From Haloarcula halobia (GTDB lineage Archaea > Halobacteriota > Halobacteria > Halobacteriales > Haloarculaceae): a stretch of DNA of 64,000 nt. Both the position numbers and the translations under genes were made by a program. The notes under the pieces were generated by a model that saw only the letters and a program-made list of their open reading frames with translations, did not search any database and was not told the DNA's origin. The stretch covers positions 434,001 through 498,000 of the forward strand of contig NZ_CP119787.1 of NCBI RefSeq assembly GCF_029338255.1, in the 5' to 3' direction. This document shows positions 1-7,917 of the stretch, one piece after another (within the stretch, counting starts at the first letter, position 1; every line of letters starts with the position of its first letter).

Positions 1-628
1 TCCAGCGGAGGCGGATCTGGCCAAGCACCGGCACCCGCAGTTCCGCGGTGCCCACGACCCACTCGGGTTTCACCGGGGCGCTGATGACGGCCGACCCGAC
101 CTGGTCGTAGCGGGCGTTGTTGTCACCTTTCGTGATGAACCCGGCGTGGGGGGCCGGACAGTTCGATAGTTCCGCACAGCTCTTTGCGTCCCCGATGTCG
201 CTGGGGTCGGCGCGGTCGTACCAGTTCTCGCCCCGGTCGACCCACAGCATCGCGCGGTGGATGATGGGCGTCGCCCGCCGGTTCCCGTCGGGGGCGTAGA
301 CGATGACGTCGCCGGTCCCCTGGAACCGGACGTAGGTGCTGGTGTCGGCCGCCGTCGTCACGCCGTGGCGTGCGTCCGGCCCGGGGAAGCGCTCTTCGTC
401 CATGACGAACACCAGGTCGCCCGTGTCGATGTGGGGTTCCATGCTCGGGCTCTCGATGGCCACCAGCGGGGGCCAGACGCCGCTGACCGAGAACAGTAAC
501 AGCCCAACCAGGAGGACGGCGCTGGCGCTGCTGATGACGTCTGTCACGTACACCATCGCGCCGCGGCGGTCGGCCTCGTCCGTCGACGCCTCCTCACCGA
601 CGGCCGAGCGGCGCTCGTCCCCGGACAT
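1..628 (-). CDS. Signal peptidase I, S26B (Sec11-like), 3' end beyond window
   Basis: Membrane-bound serine protease that would remove signal peptides from exported proteins. The reading frame starts at an ATG at 628 and stays open to the window edge, so the C-terminus is missing. An N-terminal transmembrane segment (about residues 25-45) precedes the Ser-Met box (IESPSMEPHIDTGD), the archaeal His box (IIHRAM, where bacterial enzymes have Lys) and the Asp box (KGDNNARYD). The next gene upstream, on the same strand, is a close paralogue, so this is a tandem duplication. Family assignment is firm; the substrate range is unknown. Confidence 0.9.
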   Translation of the reverse strand, partial: MSGDERRSAVGEEASTDEADRRGAMVYVTDVISSASAVLLVGLLLFSVSGVWPPLVAIESPSMEPHIDTGDLVFVMDEERFPGPDARHGVTTAADTSTYVRFQGTGDVIVYAPDGNRRATPIIHRAMLWVDRGENWYDRADPSDIGDAKSCAELSNCPAPHAGFITKGDNNARYDQVGSAVISAPVKPEWVVGTAELRVPVLGQIRLRW

Positions 629-657
629 TCCTATCGCGGTTTGTCAGAGGCGCGGTA

Positions 658-1371
658 TCAACTTTCCGCTGTCCGGACCGCCGTTGTGCCGTTGGCGGGT
701 CTGATCGGCGTCGGTACGGTCTCGGGGTCGCTCGTTTGCGTCCCGGCCCCGGCCACTGCCTGCGAGCGCAGGCGGACCCAGCCCAGGTCGGGGAGGCGGA
801 CCTCGCCGGTCCCGATGACCCACGACGGGCGGACAACGGTGCTCGTGGTGCCGGCCTGATCGTACTCGGCGTTGAAGTCCCCCTTCGTGACGAACCCGGC
901 GTGGGGGGCCGGACAGTTCCGCAGCTCCGCGCAGTCGGTCGCCGTCCCGACGGCGTCGGGGTCGGCGCGGTCGTACCAGTTCTCGCCCCGGTCGACCCAC
1001 AGCATCGCACGGTGGATGATGGGCGTCGCCGACGCGTCGCCGTCGGGCATGAACACGATGACGTCGCCCGGGCGACCGAACGCGACGTACCCGTCCTGTT
1101 CGCCGGCCGCCGCCGTCACGACGCCGTGGCGTGCGTCCGGCCCGGGGAAGCGCTCCTCGTCCATGACGAACACCATGTCGCCCGTCTCGATGTTCGGGGT
1201 CATGCTGGCGCTCTCGATGGCCACCAGCGGGGGCCAGACGCCGCTGACCGCAAAGAGGAACAGGCCGACCAGGCAGACGGCGACGACGGCGCTCGCGAGC
1301 TCGGTGGCGAGGTGGCCGGCCGCTCCCCCCGACCGGTCGTCTCGCCCGGCAGGTCCGCCGTCGCCGTCCAT
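658..1371 (-). CDS. Signal peptidase I, S26B (Sec11-like), tandem paralogue
   Basis: A 237-residue membrane protease of the archaeal/eukaryotic Sec11 type. One transmembrane helix (about 25-46) leads into the nucleophile box IESASM (Ser56), then IIHRAM (His120) and KGDFNAEYD (Asp165). The start is the ATG at 1371; the frame remains open far upstream, but only as antisense of the PolD gene. It closely resembles the next gene, 29 bp away, yet the N- and C-terminal tails differ. The Asp box reads GDFN here and GDNN in the neighbour, so the copies may have diverged in substrate preference (inference). Confidence 0.92.
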   Translation of the reverse strand: MDGDGGPAGRDDRSGGAAGHLATELASAVVAVCLVGLFLFAVSGVWPPLVAIESASMTPNIETGDMVFVMDEERFPGPDARHGVVTAAAGEQDGYVAFGRPGDVIVFMPDGDASATPIIHRAMLWVDRGENWYDRADPDAVGTATDCAELRNCPAPHAGFVTKGDFNAEYDQAGTTSTVVRPSWVIGTGEVRLPDLGWVRLRSQAVAGAGTQTSDPETVPTPIRPANGTTAVRTAES

Positions 1372-1449
1372 CACTGGTCCGGATAGTCGGGAGCGGGCTA
1401 TCAATGTTGGGTCCGCTATCCTTTTGCCCGCCCACACTGAGTAGGGAGT

Positions 1450-3018
1450 GTGCCCCTGGAGACGCCGGCACGAATCGTCAGGGAACTCGCCAGCCGCGGC
1501 TACAACGCCGAGCGGGAAGCGGTGACGCGCCTCGCGGACGCGCCGGACCCCGCGGCCGCGCTCGACCGTGCACTGGAAACGATGCCCGCGGACGCGCTGA
1601 AACTGACGACCGATCACGTCGACGCCGTCCTCGAGAGCCACGCAGAACGCCGCGAATCCCACCGTGGCCAGTCGGAACCCGGCGGAACTGGGGCCGACTC
1701 CGAAACCGAACGATACCCCCCTGTTTCGACTGGAACGGCGGCGCCGAACCCGCCCGACGACGGTGGGGCCGTTCCACACGAAACAGGGGGGTCTCGGGAC
1801 GTCGACCTCTCGCTTCGTGCCGTCGAGGTCGCCAACGACATGACCGGCGACTCGACGGGGACCGGCGAGTACGCCGATTTCGTCGCCGTCTTCCGGGACC
1901 GCTACGAGAAGCTCGCGAGCAAGCTCCGCGGGCGGGTCAACCACCGGCCGACAGATGCCATCGAGGCGATGGGCGGGGGCAGCGAGGCGGCGCTTATCGG
2001 GATGGTCTCGGACATCCGCTCGACCGCCAGCGGTCACTGGCTGGTCGAACTCGAGGACACCACCGGGACCTTCCCCTGTCTCGTGATGAAAGACCGGCCC
2101 ATCGCCGACCTGGTCCAGCACCTGCTGTTCGACGAGGTCGTCGCCGTCGAGGGGACCTTGGCCGACGACGGCGGCATCCTCTTCGTCGACTCGCTGTACT
2201 TCCCCGACGTCCCCCGGACCCACAAACCGTCGACGGCCGACCGGCCGGTCCAGGCCGCGCTGATCTCGGACATCCACGTCGGCAGCCAGGAGTTCATGGC
2301 CGATGCCTGGCACCGTTTCACCGACTGGCTCCACACCCCCGAGGCCGAGCGCGTCGAGTACCTCCTCATCGCCGGCGACATGGTCGAGGGCGTCGGTATC
2401 TATCCCGACCAGGACGAGGAGCTGGACATCATCGACATCTACGAGCAGTACGAGCGGTTCTCGGAGTACCTCAAGGAGGTGCCCGGCGACATGGAGATCC
2501 GGATGATCCCGGGGAACCACGACGCCGTGCGCCTGGCCGAACCCCAGCCGGGCTTCGACGAGGAACTCCGGGACATCATGACCGCCCACGACGCGACGGT
2601 CCACTCGAACCCCTCCGTCGTCACCGTCGAGGGCGTCTCGGTGCTCATGTACCACGGCGTCTCACTCGACGAGGTCATCGCCGAACTCCCCGACGAGGAG
2701 GCCAGTTACGAGGAACCGTACAGGGCGATGTACCACCTCCTGAAGAAACGCCACGTCGCCCCGCAGTACGGCGGCCACACCCGCCTGGCCCCCGAGAAAC
2801 AGGACTATCTGGTCATCGAGGACGTCCCCGACGTCTTCCACACCGGCCACGTCCACAAACTGGGCTGGGGCGAGTACCACAACGTGCTCGCACTCAACTC
2901 GGGGTGTTGGCAGGCCCAGACCGACTTCCAGAAGTCCGTCAACATCGATCCCGACGCCGGATACGCCCCGATTCTGGATCTGGACACGCTGGATATGACG
3001 GTCCGGAAGTTCACGTAA
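1450..3018 (+). CDS. polD1: DNA polymerase D small subunit (DP1)
   Basis: Small subunit of the archaeal replicative polymerase PolD, 522 residues with a GTG start preceded by GTAGGGA. An N-terminal helical segment (1-70) and an acidic linker precede an OB-like region (about 165-265). A calcineurin-type phosphoesterase domain follows with DIHVGS, AGDMVEG, GNHD, YHG and TGHVHKLG, the metal ligands of the proofreading exonuclease site. The large subunit is not in the window. CCTTTTGC about 20 bp upstream is a plausible promoter element. The stop lies three bases before a dispersed intergenic repeat. Confidence 0.95.
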   Translation: MPLETPARIVRELASRGYNAEREAVTRLADAPDPAAALDRALETMPADALKLTTDHVDAVLESHAERRESHRGQSEPGGTGADSETERYPPVSTGTAAPNPPDDGGAVPHETGGSRDVDLSLRAVEVANDMTGDSTGTGEYADFVAVFRDRYEKLASKLRGRVNHRPTDAIEAMGGGSEAALIGMVSDIRSTASGHWLVELEDTTGTFPCLVMKDRPIADLVQHLLFDEVVAVEGTLADDGGILFVDSLYFPDVPRTHKPSTADRPVQAALISDIHVGSQEFMADAWHRFTDWLHTPEAERVEYLLIAGDMVEGVGIYPDQDEELDIIDIYEQYERFSEYLKEVPGDMEIRMIPGNHDAVRLAEPQPGFDEELRDIMTAHDATVHSNPSVVTVEGVSVLMYHGVSLDEVIAELPDEEASYEEPYRAMYHLLKKRHVAPQYGGHTRLAPEKQDYLVIEDVPDVFHTGHVHKLGWGEYHNVLALNSGCWQAQTDFQKSVNIDPDAGYAPILDLDTLDMTVRKFT

Positions 3019-3020
3019 CC

Positions 3021-3133
3021 CCACCTTTTTCGTCGTCGGGTCGGCGCAGGCGACCACTCCTCGAAAAACGTGGGCGAAAAAGGCCGTGACCCGCTTCGCT
3101 CGTCACGGTGAAACGACTCCCTCCGGTCGCGTA
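3021..3133 (+). repeat. Dispersed intergenic hairpin element, copy 1
   Basis: Begins CCACCTTTTTCG just after the PolD stop. Conserved blocks (CCACC-T5-C, CCACTCCTCGAAAAA, GCGAAAAAGG, GTGAAACG) separate three hairpins: GGTCG/CGACC (3039-3055), CCGTGAC/GTCACGG (3084-3108) and CGAC/GTCG (about 3114-3129). Two further copies lie at 16598 and 48678. The T-run directly after a coding region could also act as a transcription terminator. Confidence 0.8.
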
Positions 3134-3253
3134 TGCTCGACTTGTCCCGGGACCCAAACTACCGTCCGTATTTGCCGTTGTCTCGGGGCACTGGCGGGGT
3201 TCTCCGGTGTGGGGAATCTTTATTCTCCGGGAGGTGAAGATGCGTATCACATC

Positions 3254-4546
3254 ATGAGCGACGACCACGGATTCGAGACAGACGCGCTGCACGTCGGGCA
3301 GGAAGAGCCGGGCACCGACGCCCGCTCGCGGGCCCCGCCGATCCACCAGACCACCTCGTACGTCTTCGAGGACGCCGACGACGCCGCCGCACAGTTCGCC
3401 CTGGAGAAGCCGGGGCACATCTACTCGCGCCTGATGAATCCCACCGTCGCGATGCTGCAGGAACGGCTCGCTGCACTCGAAGGCGGGGTGGGGGCCGTCG
3501 CGACGGCGTCGGGGATGGCGTCGCTGAACCTCGCGACCTTCCTGCTTGCCGACGTCGGCGACAACGTCGTCACGGCCTCGTCGCTCTACGGCGGCACCTA
3601 CACCTACTACACCCACACCGCGCCGCGCAACGGCGTCGAGACCCGGTTCGTCGACACGCTGGACTACGAGGCCTACGAAGCGGCCATCGACGAAGACACG
3701 GCCTACGTCCACTGTGAGACCATCGGCAACCCGGCGCTGGTGACGCCGGACTTCGAGCGACTGGCAGCCATCGCCCACGACCACGGCGTCCCCTTCTTCG
3801 TCGACAACACCTTCGCGACGCCGTACCTGTGCAATCCCATCGAACACGGCGCGGACCTCGTCTGGAACTCCACGACCAAGTGGATCCACGGCCACGGCAC
3901 CACCGTCGGCGGCGTGCTGGTCGACGGCGGGTCGTTCCCCTGGGACGAGTACGCCGAGAAGTACCCCGAGATCGGCGGCGACAACCCGGCCTATCACGGC
4001 GTGAACTTCCAGGAACGGTTCGGCGACGCCGCGTTCACCTACGCCGCCATCGCCCGCGGCCTGCGCGACCTGGGCTGTCAGCAGTCGCCCTTCGACGCCT
4101 GGCAGACGATGCAGGGTCTGGAGACGCTGCCCTCGCGGATGGACCGCCACTGCGCGAACGCGATGGCCGTCGCTGAACACCTCCAGGACCACCCCGAGGT
4201 GTCGTGGGTCACCTACCCCGGCCTCGAGGACCACGAGACCCACGACGCGGCCTCGACGTACCTCGACGGCGGCTACGGCGGCATGATAACCTTCGGGCTC
4301 GAGGCGGGCTACGAGGCCGCCCGGACGACGGTCGAGTCGACCGAGATCGCCTCGCTGCTGGCGAACGTCGGCGACGCGAAGACGCTCATCATCCACCCGG
4401 CGTCGACGACCCACCAGCAGCTCACCGACGAGGAGAAGGCCGCTGCCGGCGTCACCGACGACCTGGTGCGCCTCTCGGTGGGGACCGAGGCCGTCGAGGA
4501 CATCAAGGCGGACCTCGATCAGGCCATCGACCAGGCGACGAACTGA
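3254..4546 (+). CDS. metY: O-acetylhomoserine sulfhydrylase / cystathionine-gamma-synthase family
   Basis: PLP enzyme of 430 residues in the Cys/Met metabolism family. It probably uses sulfide and O-acetylhomoserine to make homocysteine for methionine synthesis. The substrate loop RLMNPT, an aromatic-rich SSLYGGTYTYY stretch, the cofactor Asp in FVDNTFATPYL and the Schiff-base Lys in STTKWIHGHG (Lys209) are all visible. Length and the long C-terminal half (HPASTTHQQL) favour MetY over a MetB type. The ATG at 3254 follows a TTTATTC-like promoter. The usual partner metX is not adjacent. Confidence 0.92.
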   Translation: MSDDHGFETDALHVGQEEPGTDARSRAPPIHQTTSYVFEDADDAAAQFALEKPGHIYSRLMNPTVAMLQERLAALEGGVGAVATASGMASLNLATFLLADVGDNVVTASSLYGGTYTYYTHTAPRNGVETRFVDTLDYEAYEAAIDEDTAYVHCETIGNPALVTPDFERLAAIAHDHGVPFFVDNTFATPYLCNPIEHGADLVWNSTTKWIHGHGTTVGGVLVDGGSFPWDEYAEKYPEIGGDNPAYHGVNFQERFGDAAFTYAAIARGLRDLGCQQSPFDAWQTMQGLETLPSRMDRHCANAMAVAEHLQDHPEVSWVTYPGLEDHETHDAASTYLDGGYGGMITFGLEAGYEAARTTVESTEIASLLANVGDAKTLIIHPASTTHQQLTDEEKAAAGVTDDLVRLSVGTEAVEDIKADLDQAIDQATN

Positions 4547-4783
4547 CCCGACACGGCGTCTAACCCTCTCTCGCTGCCGATCGACTCTCTTTTCCCGACC
4601 CACCTCAGCACCCGCTGTCCGTCGCTCGACCCGACGTTCATCTAGCAGTATCGTCCACTACTGAGCGACATTTAACTAACTATGGTGTATTCGAACGGTA
4701 ATACTGAAACGAACAGAAGAAATAAGTGGATATAGTTGCTCATACTGGATGAACCGAGCCAAAAACACCGACATTCGAAACCC

Positions 4784-4915
4784 ATGCCCGTACTCAGTGC
4801 CCTCAAGACCGTCGTCGGCCACTCCCGGTCGACCTACGTCTGTCGGTTCTGTAACCATTCGTTCGAGCGCGAGCTCTCGAACTGTCCCGCGTGTGGCTGT
4901 GGCCACGTCGAGTAG
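4784..4915 (+). CDS. Small zinc-ribbon protein, 43 aa
   Basis: A 43-codon gene starting at ATG 4784 and ending in TAG. Two CxxC pairs (CRFC and CPAC, with a further Cys in GCGH) form a single zinc ribbon, a common fold among haloarchaeal microproteins. The N-terminus is basic (LKTVVGHSRS). It lies in an otherwise AT-rich gap after metY, whose bases 4547-4783 show no other gene. Function unknown; it could bind nucleic acid or a partner protein. Confidence 0.75.
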   Translation: MPVLSALKTVVGHSRSTYVCRFCNHSFERELSNCPACGCGHVE

Positions 4916-4953
4916 GTCCCGACGTCGAGAAGCAGTCTGCCGTCGTCGACCGG

Positions 4954-5586
4954 TTACAGGACCCCTTCGGCTTCCAGCAGGTCCAGCAGTTCCGCCATCG
5001 TCTCGACGGTTACGTCACAGGCCGGTTCGACGGCCGGTTTCGGGTCGAACCCGACGGCGAGGCCGGCGACCTCGAGCATCGGCAGGTCGTTCGCACCGTC
5101 ACCGACGGCGATCGTGTCCTCGCGGTCCTCGCCGACGACGGCCGTCGCGACCGCGAGCGCATCGTCTTTCGTCCCCTCGATGAGCGGCCCCTCGACCTCG
5201 CCCGTGAGCTTCCCGTCCGCGACGGCCAGGCGGTTGGCGACGATGGCGTCGACGTCGACGCCCTCCGCTGCGAGGGCCGCCTCGACGCCGCGCTCGAACC
5301 CGCCGGTGAGGATGGCGACGAAGACGCCCGCCTCGCGCAGCGCCCGGATGACGTCGGCCGCGCCGGGACGCAGTTCAACGGCGTCGAACGCCGCCTGTGC
5401 CTGCTCGTCGGGCAGATCGGAGAGCAGCGCACAGCGCTGGCGCAGGCTCTCCGCGTACTCGATCTCGTCGTTCATCGCCCGTTCGGTGATATCGGCCATG
5501 TCCTTGGCGGTGCCGTTTTGCTGGCCCAGCAGGACCGTCATCTCCGAGTCCGAGAGCGTCCCGTCGAAGTCGAACGCGACTAGCAT
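4954..5586 (-). CDS. serB: Phosphoserine phosphatase (HAD family)
   Basis: Last step of serine synthesis, hydrolysing phosphoserine. The 210-residue HAD-fold protein has motif I DFDGTLSDSE, motif II in ILTGG and motif III/IV in VGDGANDLPML, where the Asp residues bind Mg2+. Start chosen at ATG 5586, directly before the first beta strand (MLVAFDFDG); an upstream in-frame start would add ten residues not expected in the family. It is convergent with the zinc-ribbon gene. A related HAD phosphatase activity cannot be excluded. Confidence 0.9.
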   Translation of the reverse strand: MLVAFDFDGTLSDSEMTVLLGQQNGTAKDMADITERAMNDEIEYAESLRQRCALLSDLPDEQAQAAFDAVELRPGAADVIRALREAGVFVAILTGGFERGVEAALAAEGVDVDAIVANRLAVADGKLTGEVEGPLIEGTKDDALAVATAVVGEDREDTIAVGDGANDLPMLEVAGLAVGFDPKPAVEPACDVTVETMAELLDLLEAEGVL

Positions 5587-5680
5587 TACCGGATGGTACC
5601 GTGGCCGGGGTTTCAAAGTATCCGGTTTCGACCGGTGTCTCGGCGCGTTCGCTCCGTCCGCTCCGGCCTCAGTGGCCCAG

Positions 5681-7858
5681 CTACGGCTTCGGCGGTGCCC
5701 CGTCGTACGCGTCCACGTCCTGGTAGAAGTTCAGCATCGCGAACTTCAGTTTCTGGGGGTCGATGTCGACCATCTCACTGCGCTCTTCGGGCGGGAAGGC
5801 CCCCCGGACGGCGTAGTCGTGCATCTCCATCTCGGCGGCCTCGGTGTAGCGCTTGTCCAGCAGGATGCGGGCTCCGAAGTCCTCGGGCGAACGGACCACC
5901 CGTCCGAGCGCCTGACGGGTCTTCCGGACCGTGGGAATCTCGACGGCGTAGCGCCACCCAGCCTCGTCCTCGCCGTCGCCGAAGGCCGTCTCGTAGGCGT
6001 CCTGGACGGCGTCCATCCGGTCGTCGAGGTGCGGGTACGGGACGCCGACCACAACGACGGTCCGGGCGTCGTCGCCGTCGTAACTGACCCCCTCGGCCAG
6101 CGTCCCCCACAGCGAGGTAAAGAGGACGCCGCCGTCGTCGTCGACGAACGCCTCCCGGAGGTCGCGGGCCTGCTTCCCGGGTTCGTCCAGGTAGCGGGTC
6201 CCGCTGACGGCGACCATGTCATGATACCGCTCGGCCTCGCTGTAGGAGGGGAAGAAGGCGAGCGTGTTGCCCGGCGTGAAGCGGACGACGTCTTCGAGCG
6301 TGCGGGCGATGGTCCGCTGGGTCTCGGGGTCGTCGCGCTTGCTCGCGAACAGCGCTGGCCCGTCGACGGCGTAGGTCCGCCGGCGCTCCGCGGGGAACTG
6401 CGCGCCGTAGGCCATCGTCACCGGGTCCGAGAGGCCGACGACGTTCTCGGTGACCTCGAAGGGACGCAGGGTGGCGCTCATCAGGACCGCTGCGTGCAGG
6501 TCGTCGAACAGCGACCGGGTGACCTGCTCGGGGATGCACGTGTAGAGTTCCGCCCGGCCGTACACCTCGTCGGTCGACTCGTCGCGTCGGACGCTCACGA
6601 CGGGATACTGGCCCGCCTCGTCGGACTCGGCCAGCCAGTCGGCGAGGAACCCCGCCGCCTGCAGGGTCTGACACTCCTTGCGGGTGTCCAGTTCGCCGTC
6701 CTTGAACTGTTCGAGGTACCGTTCGTCGAGTTCGCGGCCCAGGTCGACGGCGTCGTCGAGCTCCGCGTGGAAGCCCGGGCCGGAGTACCCCTGGAGGAAG
6801 GAAAGCGTCAGGTCGTCCCTGCGGTCCGGGTTGGCGACGGTGACGTCCTCCCAGTGCTCCTCGACCGATTCCCTGTCGCCGAGCCCGAAACTGTCCTCGT
6901 AGGTCTCGACCAGCGCCTCCCGGAACGTCTCGATGACGTTCCGTGCCGCCTCGACGCGGGCGTCCTCGACCCCCTCGAGTTCGTCGAGCGCCTGGTCGAG
7001 CGTGGTCTCGGTCAGCGTGCGCCGGGCGTGGTCCCGCGCGGCGGACTCGACGTTGTGGGCCTCGTCGAAGACGGCGACCACGTCCTCGGGGTCGCGGCCG
7101 AGCCACCGGAAGAACTGCTCGCGGATGGTCGGGTCCAGCAGGTGGTGGTAGTTACAGACGACCAGATCGACGCCGTCCATCCCCTCTTTCAGCAACTCGT
7201 AGCCGCACAAGCCCTGGTCGTGGGCGTACCCGTAGACGTCGTCTGGCGTGCGCACGTCGTCGTAGAGCCAGGCGTAGAACGCCTCGGTGTCGACGGTGAG
7301 GTTCTGGTAGTAGTAATCACAGACGGAGCGCTCCTCGCGAATCTCGTCGCGCTCGTCCTGCAGGTTCCGAAGTTCGTCGACGACGGCGCTGCGGGCCTCC
7401 ATGGCCTGGGCGTTGCCCGACTGTCCCTCGTCTAAGAGTTCCCCCTCGCGCCGTTCGAGGTCGGCGATGTCCCCCTCGACGTCGACCAGGTCGCGGGTCG
7501 TGTCCCGCAGGGCCTGGCACTCCTGGTAGTCGACGTCGATGTGGCACATCGACCCCTTGCCGCGGAAGACCACCGCGCGCAGGCGCTCCTGGTCCGTGAT
7601 GGCGCGGGCGTCCGCGACGAACTGGCGCATCTGCTGGTGGACGTTGGTCGTGATGACGACGGTCTTGTCCGTCTCGCGGGCGTGTTCCAGCGCTGGAACC
7701 AGCGACGCCAGCGTCTTGCCGGTGCCACAGGCTCCCTCGAAGAGGACGTCCCGCCCGTCGCCCAGCGCCTCGTAGATGGTGCCCATCGCCTCGCGCTGGT
7801 GGTCGTAGGGCTCCTCGTACGGGAAAAACCGGAGGTAGCCGTCGTCCGTGGTCGCCAC
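5681..7858 (-). CDS. XPD/Rad3-like Fe-S DNA helicase
   Basis: ATP-dependent 5'-3' DNA helicase of the DEAD_2 superfamily-2 group, 725 residues. Walker A is GACGTGKT near the N-terminus; four cysteines follow (SMCH, QECQ, SVCDY, GLCGY), placed as in the 4Fe-4S domain of archaeal XPD. The Walker B box is VFDEAHNVES, and the C-terminal RecA domain ends with a QALGRVVR motif. Probable roles are repair or restart of damaged forks. The 94-bp gap to serB shows no other gene. Confidence 0.92.
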   Translation of the reverse strand: MATTDDGYLRFFPYEEPYDHQREAMGTIYEALGDGRDVLFEGACGTGKTLASLVPALEHARETDKTVVITTNVHQQMRQFVADARAITDQERLRAVVFRGKGSMCHIDVDYQECQALRDTTRDLVDVEGDIADLERREGELLDEGQSGNAQAMEARSAVVDELRNLQDERDEIREERSVCDYYYQNLTVDTEAFYAWLYDDVRTPDDVYGYAHDQGLCGYELLKEGMDGVDLVVCNYHHLLDPTIREQFFRWLGRDPEDVVAVFDEAHNVESAARDHARRTLTETTLDQALDELEGVEDARVEAARNVIETFREALVETYEDSFGLGDRESVEEHWEDVTVANPDRRDDLTLSFLQGYSGPGFHAELDDAVDLGRELDERYLEQFKDGELDTRKECQTLQAAGFLADWLAESDEAGQYPVVSVRRDESTDEVYGRAELYTCIPEQVTRSLFDDLHAAVLMSATLRPFEVTENVVGLSDPVTMAYGAQFPAERRRTYAVDGPALFASKRDDPETQRTIARTLEDVVRFTPGNTLAFFPSYSEAERYHDMVAVSGTRYLDEPGKQARDLREAFVDDDGGVLFTSLWGTLAEGVSYDGDDARTVVVVGVPYPHLDDRMDAVQDAYETAFGDGEDEAGWRYAVEIPTVRKTRQALGRVVRSPEDFGARILLDKRYTEAAEMEMHDYAVRGAFPPEERSEMVDIDPQKLKFAMLNFYQDVDAYDGAPPKP

Positions 7859-7917
7859 TGACTGCTAGTGGCTCCTCTCGAGATAAAAGGGTTCGCCGGG
7901 GAACGGAACTGGTCGCC

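Noticed and set aside
658-2655. A minus-strand frame of 665 codons open across the PolD gene
   Set aside because: Only its last 237 codons (658-1371) resemble a protein; the rest is antisense to PolD, a usual effect of high-GC DNA.
5114-7435. A plus-strand open frame of 773 codons over the helicase and SerB
   Set aside because: Its composition (Arg/Gly/Ser-rich) and lack of any motif mark it as an antisense shadow of two well-supported genes.
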